Source: Chrysomallon squamiferum
Taxonomy: Eukaryota; Mollusca; Gastropoda; Neomphalida; Peltospiridae
DNA length: 64,000 nucleotides
Direction of reading: 5' to 3'
Assembly: GCA_012295275.1 (NCBI GenBank)
Contig: CM022674.1
Location: forward strand, 10,988,675-11,052,674
Below are positions 49,515-61,781 of the stretch, one piece after another. Made by a program: the position numbers and the translations under genes. The notes under the pieces were generated by a model that worked only from the letters and a program-made list of their open reading frames with translations, ran no database searches and was not told the origin of the DNA. Positions within the stretch are counted from its first letter, which is position 1. Every line of letters begins with the position of its first letter.

Positions 49515-51828
49515 CAGTACAAAAGACAAACCAACTGGACACATGACATTTGTTTGACATCCTGTTAACAACTGAAACATTTCGTAAGTTTTGTGTAAAC
49601 CTAGAAAGGGTGAGAACCAGGAACCACAAAGCACTTTGTAAATAGAGACTGCACGTACAGCAACTAGACACACCATACACAGCATATGTAGCAACTAGAC
49701 ACACCATACACAGCATATATAGTAATAAGACATATCATACACAGCATATGTAGCAACTAGACACACCATACACAGCATATATAGCAACTAGAACACCACA
49801 CACAGCATATGTAGCAACTAGACACACCATACACAGCATATGTAGTAACTAGACACCATACACAGCATATATAGCAACTAGAACACCATACACAGCATAT
49901 ATAGTAACAAGACACACCATACACAGCATATGTAGTAACTAGACACACCATACACAGCATATGTAGTAACTAGACACACCATACACAGCATATATAGCAA
50001 CTAGAACACCATACACAGCATATATAGTAACTAGACACACCATACACAGCATATATAGCAACTAGAACACCATACACAGCATATATAGCAACTAGAACAC
50101 CATACACAGCATATGTAGTAACTAGACACAGCATATATAGTAACAAGACACACCATACACAGCATATGTAGTAACTAGACACACCATACACAGCATATAT
50201 AGTAACTAGACACACCATACACAGCATATGTAGTAACTAGACACACCATACACAGCATATGTAGTAACTAGACACACCATACACAGCATATGTAGTAACT
50301 AGACACACCATACACAGCATATGTAGTAACTAGACACACCATACACAGCATATGTAGTAACTAGACACACCATACACAGCATATGTAGCAACTAGACACA
50401 CCATACACAGCATATGTAGTAACTAGACACACCATACACAGCATATGTAGTAACTAGACACACCATACACAGCATATCTAGCATATGTAGTAATAGACAC
50501 ACCATACACAGCATATGTAGCAACTAGACACACCATACACTGTATATATAGCAATAGGATAAATCATACTCTGCTGATATGGCAACAGGATAAAAAACAT
50601 ACTTTACATATGTAGGAATAGGATATAAAATTTTCTCTCTCTAATATAGGATATATAATTTACTTTTTATATATGTTATAGGATACTTAAAACATACAGG
50701 ACATAAAATGTCCTCTGTATGTAGAGTATGTTTTAAAATCTGAATAGTATATATGTAATATAGAATATGTGTATGTCTGTGTGTGTGTGTCCACACACAC
50801 ATATATATATATACAGTATATCAAATAGGAATTAAATAAAATACATATATAACAAAACAACAGAAGTGATGAATGAAAGGTGTGAGTTGATTGGTCACAT
50901 CCTGTTAACACTTCCACAGCTGATGACACACTAACATACTTACTCAGTTACTAACTAGCTTAGTTAACTGTTCAAGTTTGTGACGTCATAATTTGTAGAT
51001 GTAAAGAACGTGCCATACAAAAGCACACAGACAAAATAAACATAGAAAACTTGTATGGAAACATGCACATGCACATATGCAAACTCACAAATGTCCATCT
51101 TCATCTGTTACCATGGTGACTTGTATAAGATTAAAGCAAATAATTATTATCGTTATTATTATTATTTTATGACAGGCTACTTGTATGAAATCAATTCTGT
51201 TATCTTCAGAGCAAATCATTATCTTTATAATTTGTTTACTGAGATTCATTCGTGCAGTTCACTTAGTAATAATCAATAAAGAAATAAATAAAAAGAAGTA
51301 ATAGGAAGTAAATTTTAGCTGAATGATTTCTCAAAACATTATAAAATTAATCTTTATTAGATTATGTGTGCCGGTTTTTGGTTATTGTTTTCTTTTAATG
51401 CTTTGGTGATAATGGTATGATGATAAAACATGATAATGATACAATACATTTGATGATAATTATATCCTGATATAATTATACAATACAGATGCTGATAATC
51501 ATAATCATGGTAATACAGTATGATGATTACATGAAGATTTGTTTGGTGATAATGATACTGCATGAAAATACTTTTACTGATAAATGATAAGATAATACAC
51601 TTGATGATAATGATATGGTTTAGTTTTACTTTATAGTCATTAATTTGATTATGCATTTATTTCATTTATAACATGGCTCCAGATTTGTGTAGATGTTTGA
51701 AATTCACCTATTTAATGATATATATATGTGTGTGTGTGTGTGTAATTGTTATTGTTATATTATATATATACTGATAAACACATATACATATATGTAATAA
51801 CATAAATACAATATCATTAAATCATACA

Positions 51829-51860
<32 letters not shown>

Positions 51861-52552
51861 ACACACAATGCAATGCATACATAAGTACATACATACATAA
51901 ATACAAACAAATACACATTTCCATCCATACATACATACAACACACACAGACATGAACATACTAAAGTTATTCACAGAAACTGTATATGTATGTCTGCACA
52001 CACACACACACACACATACATACATACACACACACACATATACAGATATCCATACATACATACAACACACATATACAGACACACACAGACATTAACATAC
52101 CAAAGTTATTCACAGAAACTGTACATGTATGTCTGCACACACACACACACACACATGCACACACATGCACACACACGAACACACACACATATACACACAC
52201 GCACACTCACAGACATTGTTCACAGAGACAGTGAACATTTAATGTCTAACAACACATAGAGACATAGTTGGATGATGAAATACTAATTATGACATCTGTT
52301 ACCTGCTGTGGTGTTTGATGTGAATGAAAATAAAGTTCTGTGATGACGTAGTCTTCACATTGGGCTAGCTAACTGCAAATGCCATGCACACACTGAGTTT
52401 ACTTGTACAGGTGTGGTTGAAGTGACTCTGCATTGTGACAGTGTGAACCAGTGTACTTAGTCTGTGGTTGTTATCACGTACTCTGTTGTTATACCAGCAA
52501 TGAAGCGGTTTGTAAACAGGTAAGGTTTATTGTTGTTACTTTGTGAGCATGT

Positions 52553-52588
<36 letters not shown>

Positions 52589-53459
52589 TATATGTGTTTA
52601 TATGTCCTGTGTGTGTGTATATATGTAGAGTATCTGTATTTTGTTGTGAATGTGTATATGTATGTATGTATGTATGTATGTATATATTTGTGTGTGAGTG
52701 TTATGTGTGTTTGTATGTAGGTATGTGTGTATACATATAGAGCATATATATTTCTTGTGTGTGTGTATATGTACATAGTTTTCTCTGTTCTCTGTGTGTG
52801 TGAATGTGAGAGAGAGAACACAGATAAATAAATGGATGGATGGATGGATGGATGGCTGTATAGTCAGATAAATATATACTAGATAAATATAGATAGATAT
52901 AGACAAACATCAGTAGATAGGTAGGTAAGTAGATAGATGTTTGAAGATTATTTTATGTAATATTTAAGTAGAAAGGGTGTGTTTGTCAGCTATTGGTTAA
53001 TTGTCTGTGAAATTCACATAAAACTGAAATATGTGAATGTTGTTATAATTTGAATTTCAAATACATCGACTGTTAGATTGTTTATATTTTATTGCATGCA
53101 TTATACAAGTGAAATTTTTCATTTCTGCTCATAACCCAGTGGTTATACAACTTTGTAAATTTATCCTCTCTTTCTGTCTGTCTGTCTGTCACTTTCTCTC
53201 TCTCTCACACACACATACACACAAACACACAAACATGTACACACATTTAAGTATATATATATATGTGTGTATATGTTTTTCAAGTGTTTAAATCACATTA
53301 TTAAGTTAAGTTTTATACTGTATTTGTGTATGTGAGAGTGTAATTCAAACACACAAGTGTTTGCTAAATAAATATAAACAATATTAAAGAAACTAAATTG
53401 TTTATTTTAATAAATTTAGCAAACTTTTATATTGCAGATATATTATGAAGAGATGTTTA

Positions 53460-53496
<37 letters not shown>

Positions 53497-56400
53497 TCTT
53501 TACCACTGTATAATCTAACAACATAATAATTAATTTTTCACTCTATATTCTTGTGTATATGAGTATAAACAAGTTGTTTGCAGTTTAAGCCTGGGAATAA
53601 GGACACACATCATTTCATTTTTCAGTATATTTTTTTATTACTTATACAAACAGGACAGGACATGTACACAGAAATCTTGTTACAAACCTTTTCATTCAGT
53701 CATCTCGTGCATGGCTTGTCGTGACTGAAAACTTAAACAATCACAACATTGCCTCTGTGTCTGGATTCTGTGAATTTTATCCATGATTTCCAATGGCAAT
53801 TGTATCATTTACCGTTGCAAGGAATAGTGGGTAATTTTCACTGTATGAATTCTCAGCCTCCATTGCAACATTTTTGTTAATTTTTCTAGCTGTACCTCCA
53901 ATTTTACATGTTATAAGTTTATTTTTAATTATCATGTACCTTTAATATATAACATTATTTCTTCATTTTGAATTATCAAGCATCATTAAAATGTCATGCA
54001 ACATTTTGAATTATACAGCTTTGAAATATCATGACTTCTATTTGAATTATACTTTAGATGTCATGATATCATTTTGAATTATGTAACTTTAAAATATGAC
54101 TTCTATTTGAATTATACTTTATCATTTTGAATTATAGCATTAAAATGTCATATTAGTTTGAATTATTCAACTTCAAAATGTGACAACTTCTGTTTGAATT
54201 ATAGTTTAAAATATCTTGCGACATTTTCAATTATGATATCATTTTTAATTTGACAAAATGTGTTTATCTATGCATGTTTGTTTTCATGTTCAGTCAGCTG
54301 TTTTATAAGTTACTCTAAATTACCCAGTTATTAAGTATAATTAAGTGTTCAGCTGTAAAGTTGTAAGTTATTGGAGAAGAAAACCGCAGTAAAAGCTGAT
54401 CTGTGACAGATGTTGCACACCACAGCTTGTTTTTTATTTAGTTCAATCACTGTGAAAGTATTTATTACACATAACTAACTCTAAACAGAGGGATTTTAAT
54501 ACAACACTAATTACAACTTGTTTAAATGTAGGGTGAGTTAAATACACTTAATCTTCATGAGTTTGTTTATGTTTGTGTCTGTTTTTGTTTGTGTATGTGT
54601 GTGTGTGTATGCATGTGTGTATGTATCTGTGTTGTGTATGTGTGTTGTGTGTGTATGTGTGTTGTGTTATGTATGTGTGTTGTGTGCTTGTGTATCTGTA
54701 AGAAGGTTTATTCGTATAATGTTATGCTTGTCTGTGTGTATTGTGTGTGTCTATGTGTGTATGTATGTGCACGCATGTGTGCACGCATGTGTATCTGTAT
54801 AAGTCTGTTTTTAGTATGTATCTGTATCAGTCTGTTTTTAGTATATATCTGTTTTTAGTATGTATCTGTATCATATCTGTTTTTAGTATGTATCTGTATA
54901 AGTCTGTTTTTAGTATATATCTGTTTTAAGTATGTTTTCTGTATATATCTGTTTTTAGTATGTATCTGTATATATCTGTTTTTAGTATGTATCTGTATAT
55001 ATCTGTTTTTAGTATGTATCTGTATAAGTCTGTTTTAGTACATATCTGTTTTTAGTATGTATCTGTATAAATCGGTTTTTAGTATGTATCTGTATAAATC
55101 GGTTTTTAGTATGTATCTGTATATATCTATTTTTAGTATGTATCTGTATAAGTCTGTTTTAGTACATATCTGTTTTTAGTATGTATCTGTATAAATTGGT
55201 TTTTAGTATGTATCTGTATAAATTGGTTTTTAGTATGTATCTGTATAAATTGGTTTTTAGTATGTATCTGTATAATATCTGTTTTTAGTATTATCTGTAT
55301 ATATCTGTTTTTAGTATGTATCTGTATATATCTGTTTTTAGTATGTATCTGTATATATCTGGTATGTATGTTTGTGTATCTGTGTCCATCTATCTGTCTT
55401 TAATAATTATTTGAAGAATCTTTCTCAGATATTTTTTGTTGCACAAAATATGATGAAAAGATAATTGACTTTTTTTTTTTTTTTTTTATTTATCAGTCTG
55501 GTAAAACAAAAAAAGATAAAAAAGATAAAAAAAAGAAAAGAAAAGATTCATGAATTAAATATTATTCTAGTTTCCAGTAAATTAAACAAAAGTTTGATAT
55601 TTGTCATGATTAAGTCATCAACTACTAAGTCAATAGTTTAAAAAAATCCTGTTCTCTTTCTTTTCTCTCTCTTGTCTTTACTTCCTTGACCACACATATA
55701 AATACATTAGTTGTGTATCTGATGGTTTTCAGCATTTCATGCAGGATGTACAACACCCAAAGTGTTTGTCAGTTTGACAACATTTACAAGTAAGTTTTTA
55801 CACAACTTCGTGTAATATGTTTTTTAAATTTTAAAATATTTGGCAACTTCTTGTTAATGAAGGAAGGATATTGATATAAAATTATCTTGCAGGTTAATAT
55901 TTTAAAAATTTTGTTGTGTTTATTGGGTATGGAAAATCTGATTTTATGTTCTCTAAATTACTGTTCTGTTTCTTCTATTTTTCTTTTCTTTTTTCTCGCC
56001 ATTTTCTCATTCTACTTCTTTCTTTCTCACCTTCTTTTTCTCTGTCATGCAGTTCTTTCTGTTTCACAAATGTACACAAAAACATGCAATACACATACAT
56101 AAATACTGATATAACAAAAAGAAAAACATACCAAAACACACACATACATAAGCACAAACACAAAACACACACACACACATATACACATTTACACAAACGT
56201 TTACACAAAAAAAACACCTACACACCCATACATTTGGAAAGTACCTTCAACACAGTAACATCATTACATTAAATAAATAGGTCATTTAGATCAATTACTT
56301 AAAATAGACGCCAAGTATTTTCCGGGGTTTGAGCCAATTAGAATATTCCTTTGATCACAGTATATTAAAAAACCAGTCTAGCAATCAATAAATGTTGACA

Positions 56401-56691
56401 CAGTGATAGACAAAGAAAACGTTTCTCTTTTTTTTTATACACAGACCTTACCTGTCGTTTTTGGAAACGCAAAATGTTTTCATGGAAATACTGTGAGAAG
56501 ATTTTCTTGTTTGTATCTTAAAAATGTTATTTTTGTTCAGTAATATTTCAGTGTGAGCATGATACATTTGCTTGAACCTTCAGTTAATATATATCTGTAA
56601 AATGTGTATGTTATATATACATGTATTATATTTAAGTTTGTGTATATTTATGTATATTTATGTATGTTTTTATATCATGTATAAAAGTATG

Positions 56692-56765
<74 letters not shown>

Positions 56766-59700
56766 TATCATACTATATTAATTTGGTGGTTTTCATGCTC
56801 AGTGAAAAGCTGTTTGATTATAATTTATATCTGCTTCTTGTCTACAGTGAAGTGCTTAATACTATTTATGTTACTGCTAATTAAAAAAAAGAATAGTCCA
56901 CGCTTAATATCAGCTGGTTTCATTTATTATTATTTGTATATTACTGTTAACTGTAGATTACGAATGTGTTGAGTGCATCATTAAACTTGAAGAAATGTAT
57001 GATTCTTCCTTCCTTGTTATAAAAATAGATAGCTACTGGATAAAAGCTTCATTATGATTGGTGACATTAATACAGGTCTCATGCAGGTGACAAACGATTC
57101 ATTGCATTCATAAAAGCCAGGTAATGGCCATTACGTGCAATGAAATAAAAAGATTAACATACATTCTAGTACAAATATAAATAAATCTGTTTGAATTATG
57201 AAATAAAACATAAATTTAGTGTACCAGTAGATTAAAAAACTTGTGTGATGTCTGGTGGATCAAGCAGTTAATGCTCATTATTACAAAAACTGTGCTCTGA
57301 TGTGGGTTAGAACAGGAAAACATCGCAAGAATCAAAGATTCATCTAAAATGCATCATGGAGTTAATGCCAGTGGCATCCGTTTGAGGTAATACTTTCCTA
57401 ACAACAAACTTCAGTGGTATTTGGGTAAATCATGGATACAGACATCATAAATGCAATTTAGCTACTGACAAACATGACTGTGAAAACAAAATCAACTAGT
57501 TTAGTCCATGGTGTTTTTGGTGAGATTAACTGAAAGCATTTTTTTTTATTTGTAATAATCGTTTACATAACATTAAAAAACACAAAGGAACTGCCAACCC
57601 AGGATTAGCATGTTAAAACTCATTCATGTGCAGTGGACCATGTGTCTCTTGTAACAGGTTGGTCAAAGACCTGCAGTGGTCACACATGGCTGAAATCTTG
57701 CTTAACTATTAGACAATAATTTTATAAAAGTAATATTTAATAATGTATCGCAATTTTAATCTTTGTTTTACTTCTGCAGTTTGCTGGTTTGATGAACATT
57801 TCAGCTGTTCTCTACAAATAACTGTTCTAGTTGTACCTTACAAAGAACTGTGTTCTAGTTGTATCTTATACAGAACTGTGTTCTAGTTGTATCTTACACA
57901 GAACTGTTCTAGTTGTGCCTTACAAAGACATTAGAATTTTAATACATTAGTTACACAGACAAAATCATAGAAATAGATATGTCATTAATGTGAATACTGA
58001 AATTTTATAAATGTGACATTAAAGTGAACAACTTGATTTTTTTGTTAACTTTATGATCCATGGTTTGGGTGTGTGTAAATATATGTGCATGTTATTTGTT
58101 ATCAGATATAAATATTTTATTGAATAAATACAGATTTATTTTGTTATTTGATCTGAAGTATAAGCATCTATGTCTATGTTGTGTACAGACCTTAGTAAAA
58201 ATATTCAGATGCAACCAAAATGTTATTTAAAAAAAAAAAAAAAAAATATAATATACTGAGACAAGTTTTTTTTCTCTTTATCTAGGCTGTATGTGTATGT
58301 GTGTGTATTTATGTTTGTGCATGCACATACAGTGTATACATATACATGTACACACACACACACACACACACATTTAATTAGTCCTGTTGGTGCCTACTAC
58401 ATCGTTACATCAGGTGGTTCAATGCTTTTAATACTGATAAACCATCAAAGGTCACATTGCTGTCAGACAGCCACCCATATTAATAATGTTCAGTTAAATT
58501 ATTTACCTTGATTATAAATAATACAGGTGCTAATTAAGATGTTTTTCTGAAGAAGAAATCTACATTTGACCAGACGTGTGTTGATAAAGTGCTTCTTTTT
58601 ATTTAACCCCAAACAGCTGACTCTGTGCCACATAAAATTTGCCACATGTTAATTTTGATATGCAATGAAATACATAAAATACATGATACAGTTTACATGA
58701 TAATACAGAATGAAGTGTCATACATAAAACAGATAATATCACTGACATTTCATACATATACAAAAATAAAAGAATTAATTGCTACTACATTGTACAGCCT
58801 TAAAATATCTGTTTATATATCTTTATTTATTTACTTATTTATTAACATGTTTGTTTGTTTATCTGTTTATTTATTTACTTATTTGTCTGTCTATCTGTAT
58901 TACTTATCTGTTTATCTATCTAGATTATATTTAGTTATTTACATAATCTATCTATAATCTATCTATATATAGCTATCTGTTTATCTATCTATCTCTGTAT
59001 CTATCTATATCTAGTTATCTATCTATCTATATCTGTCTATCTATCTATATAACTATCTGTCTGTCTACATACCTGTATTTATGTATTTGTTTATTTGTGT
59101 ATTTCAGAAACATTCCTGACCCAGCCTGTCAGCGACTGCATTGGAACAAACCTCCAGTCTCTGTTCTCGTTGTGAGAAAAATCAACGATGACGCTGTTGT
59201 CATTCCTTTCAGAAACCTCCTTATATGGTTAATAGAGGTCAGTCTTACTGCCGTTGTTGTTGTGGTTGTTGTTGTTGTGTCACTGTTTTCTGCTATGACT
59301 ACTTTATTTATTATTATTGTTACTGTCATTATTATTGTGTTATTATTACTGATGTTGTAGTTGTTGTTGCTGCTTTTGTTGTTATTGACGTAATTGTTAT
59401 TAGTAGTATTTTATCAGATTTTTTAAATTATTATTATTATTATTATTATTAGCATCATCATCATCATCATCATCATCATTATCATCACCATAATCATCAT
59501 CATAATTCAAATCATTTTTATTATTTCATTCTTTATATTTTTATTGTTATTTTAATTATTCAGTTTTCTTTTCTGTATTATTATAATAATTAGTTAACCA
59601 ACATATTGATCGTTTTTTTATTGATTTTTTTATTGATTTTTTTTATTAAGGTTCTTACAACATTAATTAGTTTGATTTTGTTGTAATTTCAAAATTATTT

Positions 59701-60253
59701 TAGAGTTGACATCAGTAGAACAAACAGGCTTACAAAAGTTCATTAAAATTTCATATTTGTTTTATGCATTGACTATGGTTACCTGAAACTAAATGAAACA
59801 AAGACAGACACATTGGGGATGTTTTTGTGTTGTCACATAAAAGATGCTCAGTCATGCATGAACATTAGCATAGGTTGGAAAGGGAAAACAAAGACTAATC
59901 CATGAAACTGAGAACTGAAGAAACTCGAAACACCACAGTAAAATCTAATCTGTTACACCATAGAGGGTATGATGCTCCATTGATGTGTGTTAGAACTGGA
60001 AAACATGGGAACCTTAGATTCTTTTATACCACAGAGATTATGTTCATTCAGGCGTTATTGTTGCTTGGAACTAGAAAACAGTAATTCAGAAGGACCCTGG
60101 TGACATGATATATATAATTAACTAGTCAGATAGAGATACTAATACAGGTTAGATTGGGAAAATTGTTCAACACAGCAGTTCTGGTTTTGTATTGGCTTAT
60201 TCCAAGTTTTATCCAGAAACTAAATATCTTGTTTAGGTTTATTAAAGATTATT

Positions 60254-60290
<37 letters not shown>

Positions 60291-60582
60291 CCATTATCAC
60301 CATCATTATAATCATCATTATTCTGCTACTATTGTGACTATTATTACTATTGCAACTACTTCTACTACTACTGTAATATTCTACCACAGCTACTTCTTCT
60401 ACTACTACCATTATTACTGCTACTGCAGCTACTACCACTACTATTACAATAAACATCTTTACCAATATCAACATCATCATCACCATTATCATGCTCATTA
60501 TCATTACTGCTGCTGCTATTAGTGTTATTTTTATGACTGCAATAATATTTTAGCAAAATCATGATTATTATTATTATTTTTA

Positions 60583-60643
<61 letters not shown>

Positions 60644-61437
60644 TATTTATTTTATTTTATTTATTTATTTATTTTTTTTGTTTTTCCAGGAGAAGGACAT
60701 GGTTGTGTTTGTTGAGTCAACCATGTTGGATGAACCAGTCTGTTCAGATGAGGAATTTCAGAAAATTGTCAAGAAGGTCCATACTTTTAAAGAAGGTAAG
60801 CCAACATGATGCTGTTGCTGTTGTTGATGTTGATGTTGTTTGATTGGTGATTATGTTTGACACAGATATGAGTTTAATAAGTAATAGGATACACAATTTG
60901 TGATTTTAGATGAGGAGAAGCTGACAGATAAAATTGACTTCATTGTTTGTCTGGGGGGAGATGGAACTTTGCTGTATGTTTCATCTTTGTTTCAGGTATT
61001 TTTATTATACAATTTGTGTTTTTCATCATTTTATTTAAAATATTACTTGCCTATTTCTTTCTGTGTATGTGAATGTGTGATTGTGTCAGGTGTATATATG
61101 TTGTGTGTAAACATACATACATACACATACACATATATACAACAGAAACACATACATATATGTAGTCTGTATGTTTAGAGAGTTTAATATGTGTGTGTGT
61201 TTGTGTTTGTGTGTGTGTGTGTTTGAGTGTGTGTGTGTGTGTGTGGATACAAACTTATACATACACACAAACAGAAAGGAAATACATTTTTATGTTATAT
61301 ACTTGAATGTTAACTGATGACCAAAATGAAAAAATGTGTACCTCCAATTGATCATTCTCTGTCAGACACTAACAAACTGTACAAACACTGACACTTAGTA
61401 AATCATTCAGAATTGAATTGTTTTTTTTTCCTTGTAC

Positions 61438-61487
<50 letters not shown>

Positions 61488-61781
61488 TAATAATAATATT
61501 ACAACAATAATAATAATAATATAGAAACACTTTAATATTTATTTTTTTGTATAAAATTTAAATTTGTCTTGTTAAATACATTTTTAATTGCATTTATTTT
61601 ATTTTATATTTTTTTATGAATGTTGTTTATTTTTATTTATTTTATTTTATTTTATATTTTTTTATGTGTGTTTTTCAGACGAGTGTTCCTCCAGTGATGG
61701 CGTTCAACATGGGCTCTCTCGGGTTTCTCACTCCGTTTCAAATACAGGACTTCAAAGAAGAAATCTCCGCAGTGCTGGCAG
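43965..61781 (+). CDS. NADK: NAD kinase, 3'-partial, first six exons
   Basis: NAD kinase phosphorylates NAD to NADP in the cytosol. Exons: 43965-44233, 45518-45601, 59108-59237, 60690-60795, 60910-60995, 61679-61781, giving 259 codons before the frame leaves the window; all phases match. The N-terminus is Ser/Thr-rich with a TPPTPPTPPTPTTPTTPT tract. Exon 2 holds RKARSLYG (residues about 91-97), matching the R-x-R-S-L phosphosite context of vertebrate NADK. Exon 3 has DPACQRLHWNKPPVSVLVV. Exon 5 has the catalytic LGGDGTLL (GGDGT about residues 212-216, aspartate proposed as base in the family). Exon 6 has SVPPVMAFNMGSLGFLTPF. The downstream NE-D and GSTAY regions are not in the window. The start ATG has A at -3. 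Divergent from CSTF1. Intron 2 is 13.5 kb. Intron 6 is a 36-bp donor array of over 2 kb. Confidence 0.95.
44234..45517 (+). repeat. NADK intron 1 with TC-AC compound microsatellite
   Basis: A CT run followed directly by a CA run lies at about 44794-44868. The rest is AT-rich. I see no alternative exon. Confidence 0.75.
45602..49019 (+). other. NADK intron 2, proximal part
   Basis: AT-rich, with ttta-rich tracts (45840-46090) and a less AT-rich unique stretch at 46700-46920 of unknown nature. No coding potential beyond short spurious frames. Confidence 0.5.
49020..49145 (+). promoter_or_regulatory. Candidate regulatory cluster: CCAAT boxes and DR1 element
   Basis: Two ATTGG (inverted CCAAT) boxes occur in gattggttg and ccattggctg, near 49065 and 49099. 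They precede AGGTCA-G-AGTTCA at 49127-49139, two perfect RGKTCA half-sites one base apart (the DR1 arrangement bound by RXR/HNF4-type receptors). Short motifs can arise by chance in 13 kb. The clustering is the argument. Confidence 0.3.
49665..50545 (+). repeat. 31-bp minisatellite, about 28 copies (NADK intron 2)
   Basis: Units read acacaccatacacagcatat, then (g/a)tagtaactag. Several are 29 or 30 bp, and one shortened unit lies at about 50125. Highly homogeneous in the 3' half (50230-50460). It produces Tyr/Cys/Val-rich minus-strand frames that are artefacts. Confidence 0.9.
51770..52225 (+). repeat. CA/CATA-rich region with an internal duplication
   Basis: CA runs are separated by a unique core (ttattcacagaaactgta, then tgtatgtctgcaca) present at about 51967 and again at about 52106, a roughly 139-bp duplication. 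It lies just upstream of the candidate alternative first exon. Confidence 0.75.
52500..52519 (+). CDS. NADK: Candidate alternative NADK first coding exon
   Basis: An ATG opens MKRFVN plus two bases (AG), followed by the strong donor GTAAGG at 52520. The phase (2) is exactly what exon 3 at 59108 requires, giving MKRFVNR-NIPDPACQ. The preceding 52270-52499 is unique, non-repetitive sequence that could be a promoter and 5' UTR. Alternative first exons are known for vertebrate NADK. No transcript evidence is available here, so this is a hypothesis. Confidence 0.35.
52553..53500 (+). repeat. GT, ATGG and CA runs in NADK intron 2
   Basis: GT/TATG repeats (52555-52780), a GGAT tetranucleotide run (52833-52856) and a CA run (53460-53495). 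The large number of short overlapping frames on both strands comes from these. Confidence 0.8.
53930..54260 (+). repeat. Degenerate tandem repeat with core ttgaattat
   Basis: About nine occurrences of cattttgaattat or tatttgaattata at 30-50-bp spacing, with variants of aaaatgtcatgac between. An old array. Confidence 0.65.
54800..55370 (+). repeat. Array of ctgtttttagtatgtat units, NADK intron 2
   Basis: About twenty units of 28-32 bp reading tatctgtata-agtctgtttttagtatg. Each contains the acceptor-like tttttag, but the downstream bases do not match any exon I can identify. Preceded by TG repeats (54557-54790). Confidence 0.8.
55733..55789 (+). CDS. NADK: Candidate in-frame NADK cassette exon (57 bp)
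   Basis: It is bounded by ggttttcag at 55732 and the strong donor GTAAGT at 55790. Entered in phase 2 and left in phase 2, it is open for 19 codons (ISCRMYNTQSVCQFDNIY plus split codons). It would add exactly 19 residues between exon 2 (or the 52500 exon) and exon 3. An internal ATG at 55746 could also act as an alternative start. Support comes from splice signals and frame only; I cannot check conservation. Confidence 0.35.
56698..56762 (+). repeat. TA-TG compound microsatellite
   Basis: A TA run of about 32 bp passes directly into a TG run of about 32 bp. Confidence 0.9.
57240..57330 (+). mobile_element. tRNA-like SINE fragment
   Basis: ggatcaagcagttaatgc resembles a tRNA D-arm/box A. About 45 bases on, gggttagaac resembles box B (consensus GGTTCGAAN). 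The B-box block tgatgtg(g/t)gttagaac(a/t)ggaaaacat recurs at 59981-60006. This suggests two degraded copies of a tRNA-derived SINE. The assignment is tentative. Confidence 0.35.
57820..57925 (+). repeat. Short tandem repeat, NADK intron 2
   Basis: Three to four units of about 33 bp with ttctagttgtatcttacaca, agaactgtg. Confidence 0.7.
58800..59075 (+). repeat. TTTA and TCTA tetranucleotide repeats before NADK exon 3
   Basis: Interrupted ttta and atct units run up to the exon 3 acceptor region. Confidence 0.8.
59238..60689 (+). repeat. NADK intron 3: triplet arrays and a second SINE-like fragment
   Basis: gtt/att triplets (59240-59480), ATC triplets (59452-59510, 60248-60315), act/gct triplets to 60530 and a TTA run (60583-60642) that forms the exon 4 pyrimidine tract. 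A tRNA-like fragment similar to that at 57298-57323 lies at 59981-60006. Confidence 0.65.
60996..61678 (+). repeat. NADK intron 5: TATA/GT and AAT repeats
   Basis: CATA and GT runs (61100-61270), an AAT run (61438-61520) and ttta-rich sequence before the exon 6 acceptor. Confidence 0.7.

Noticed and set aside
49384-50227. Tyr/Cys/Val-rich minus-strand ORFs
   Set aside because: Artefact of the 31-bp VNTR; no start or splice context.
51822-52906. Dense His/Thr and Cys/Val ORFs on both strands
   Set aside because: CA/GT microsatellites read in different frames.
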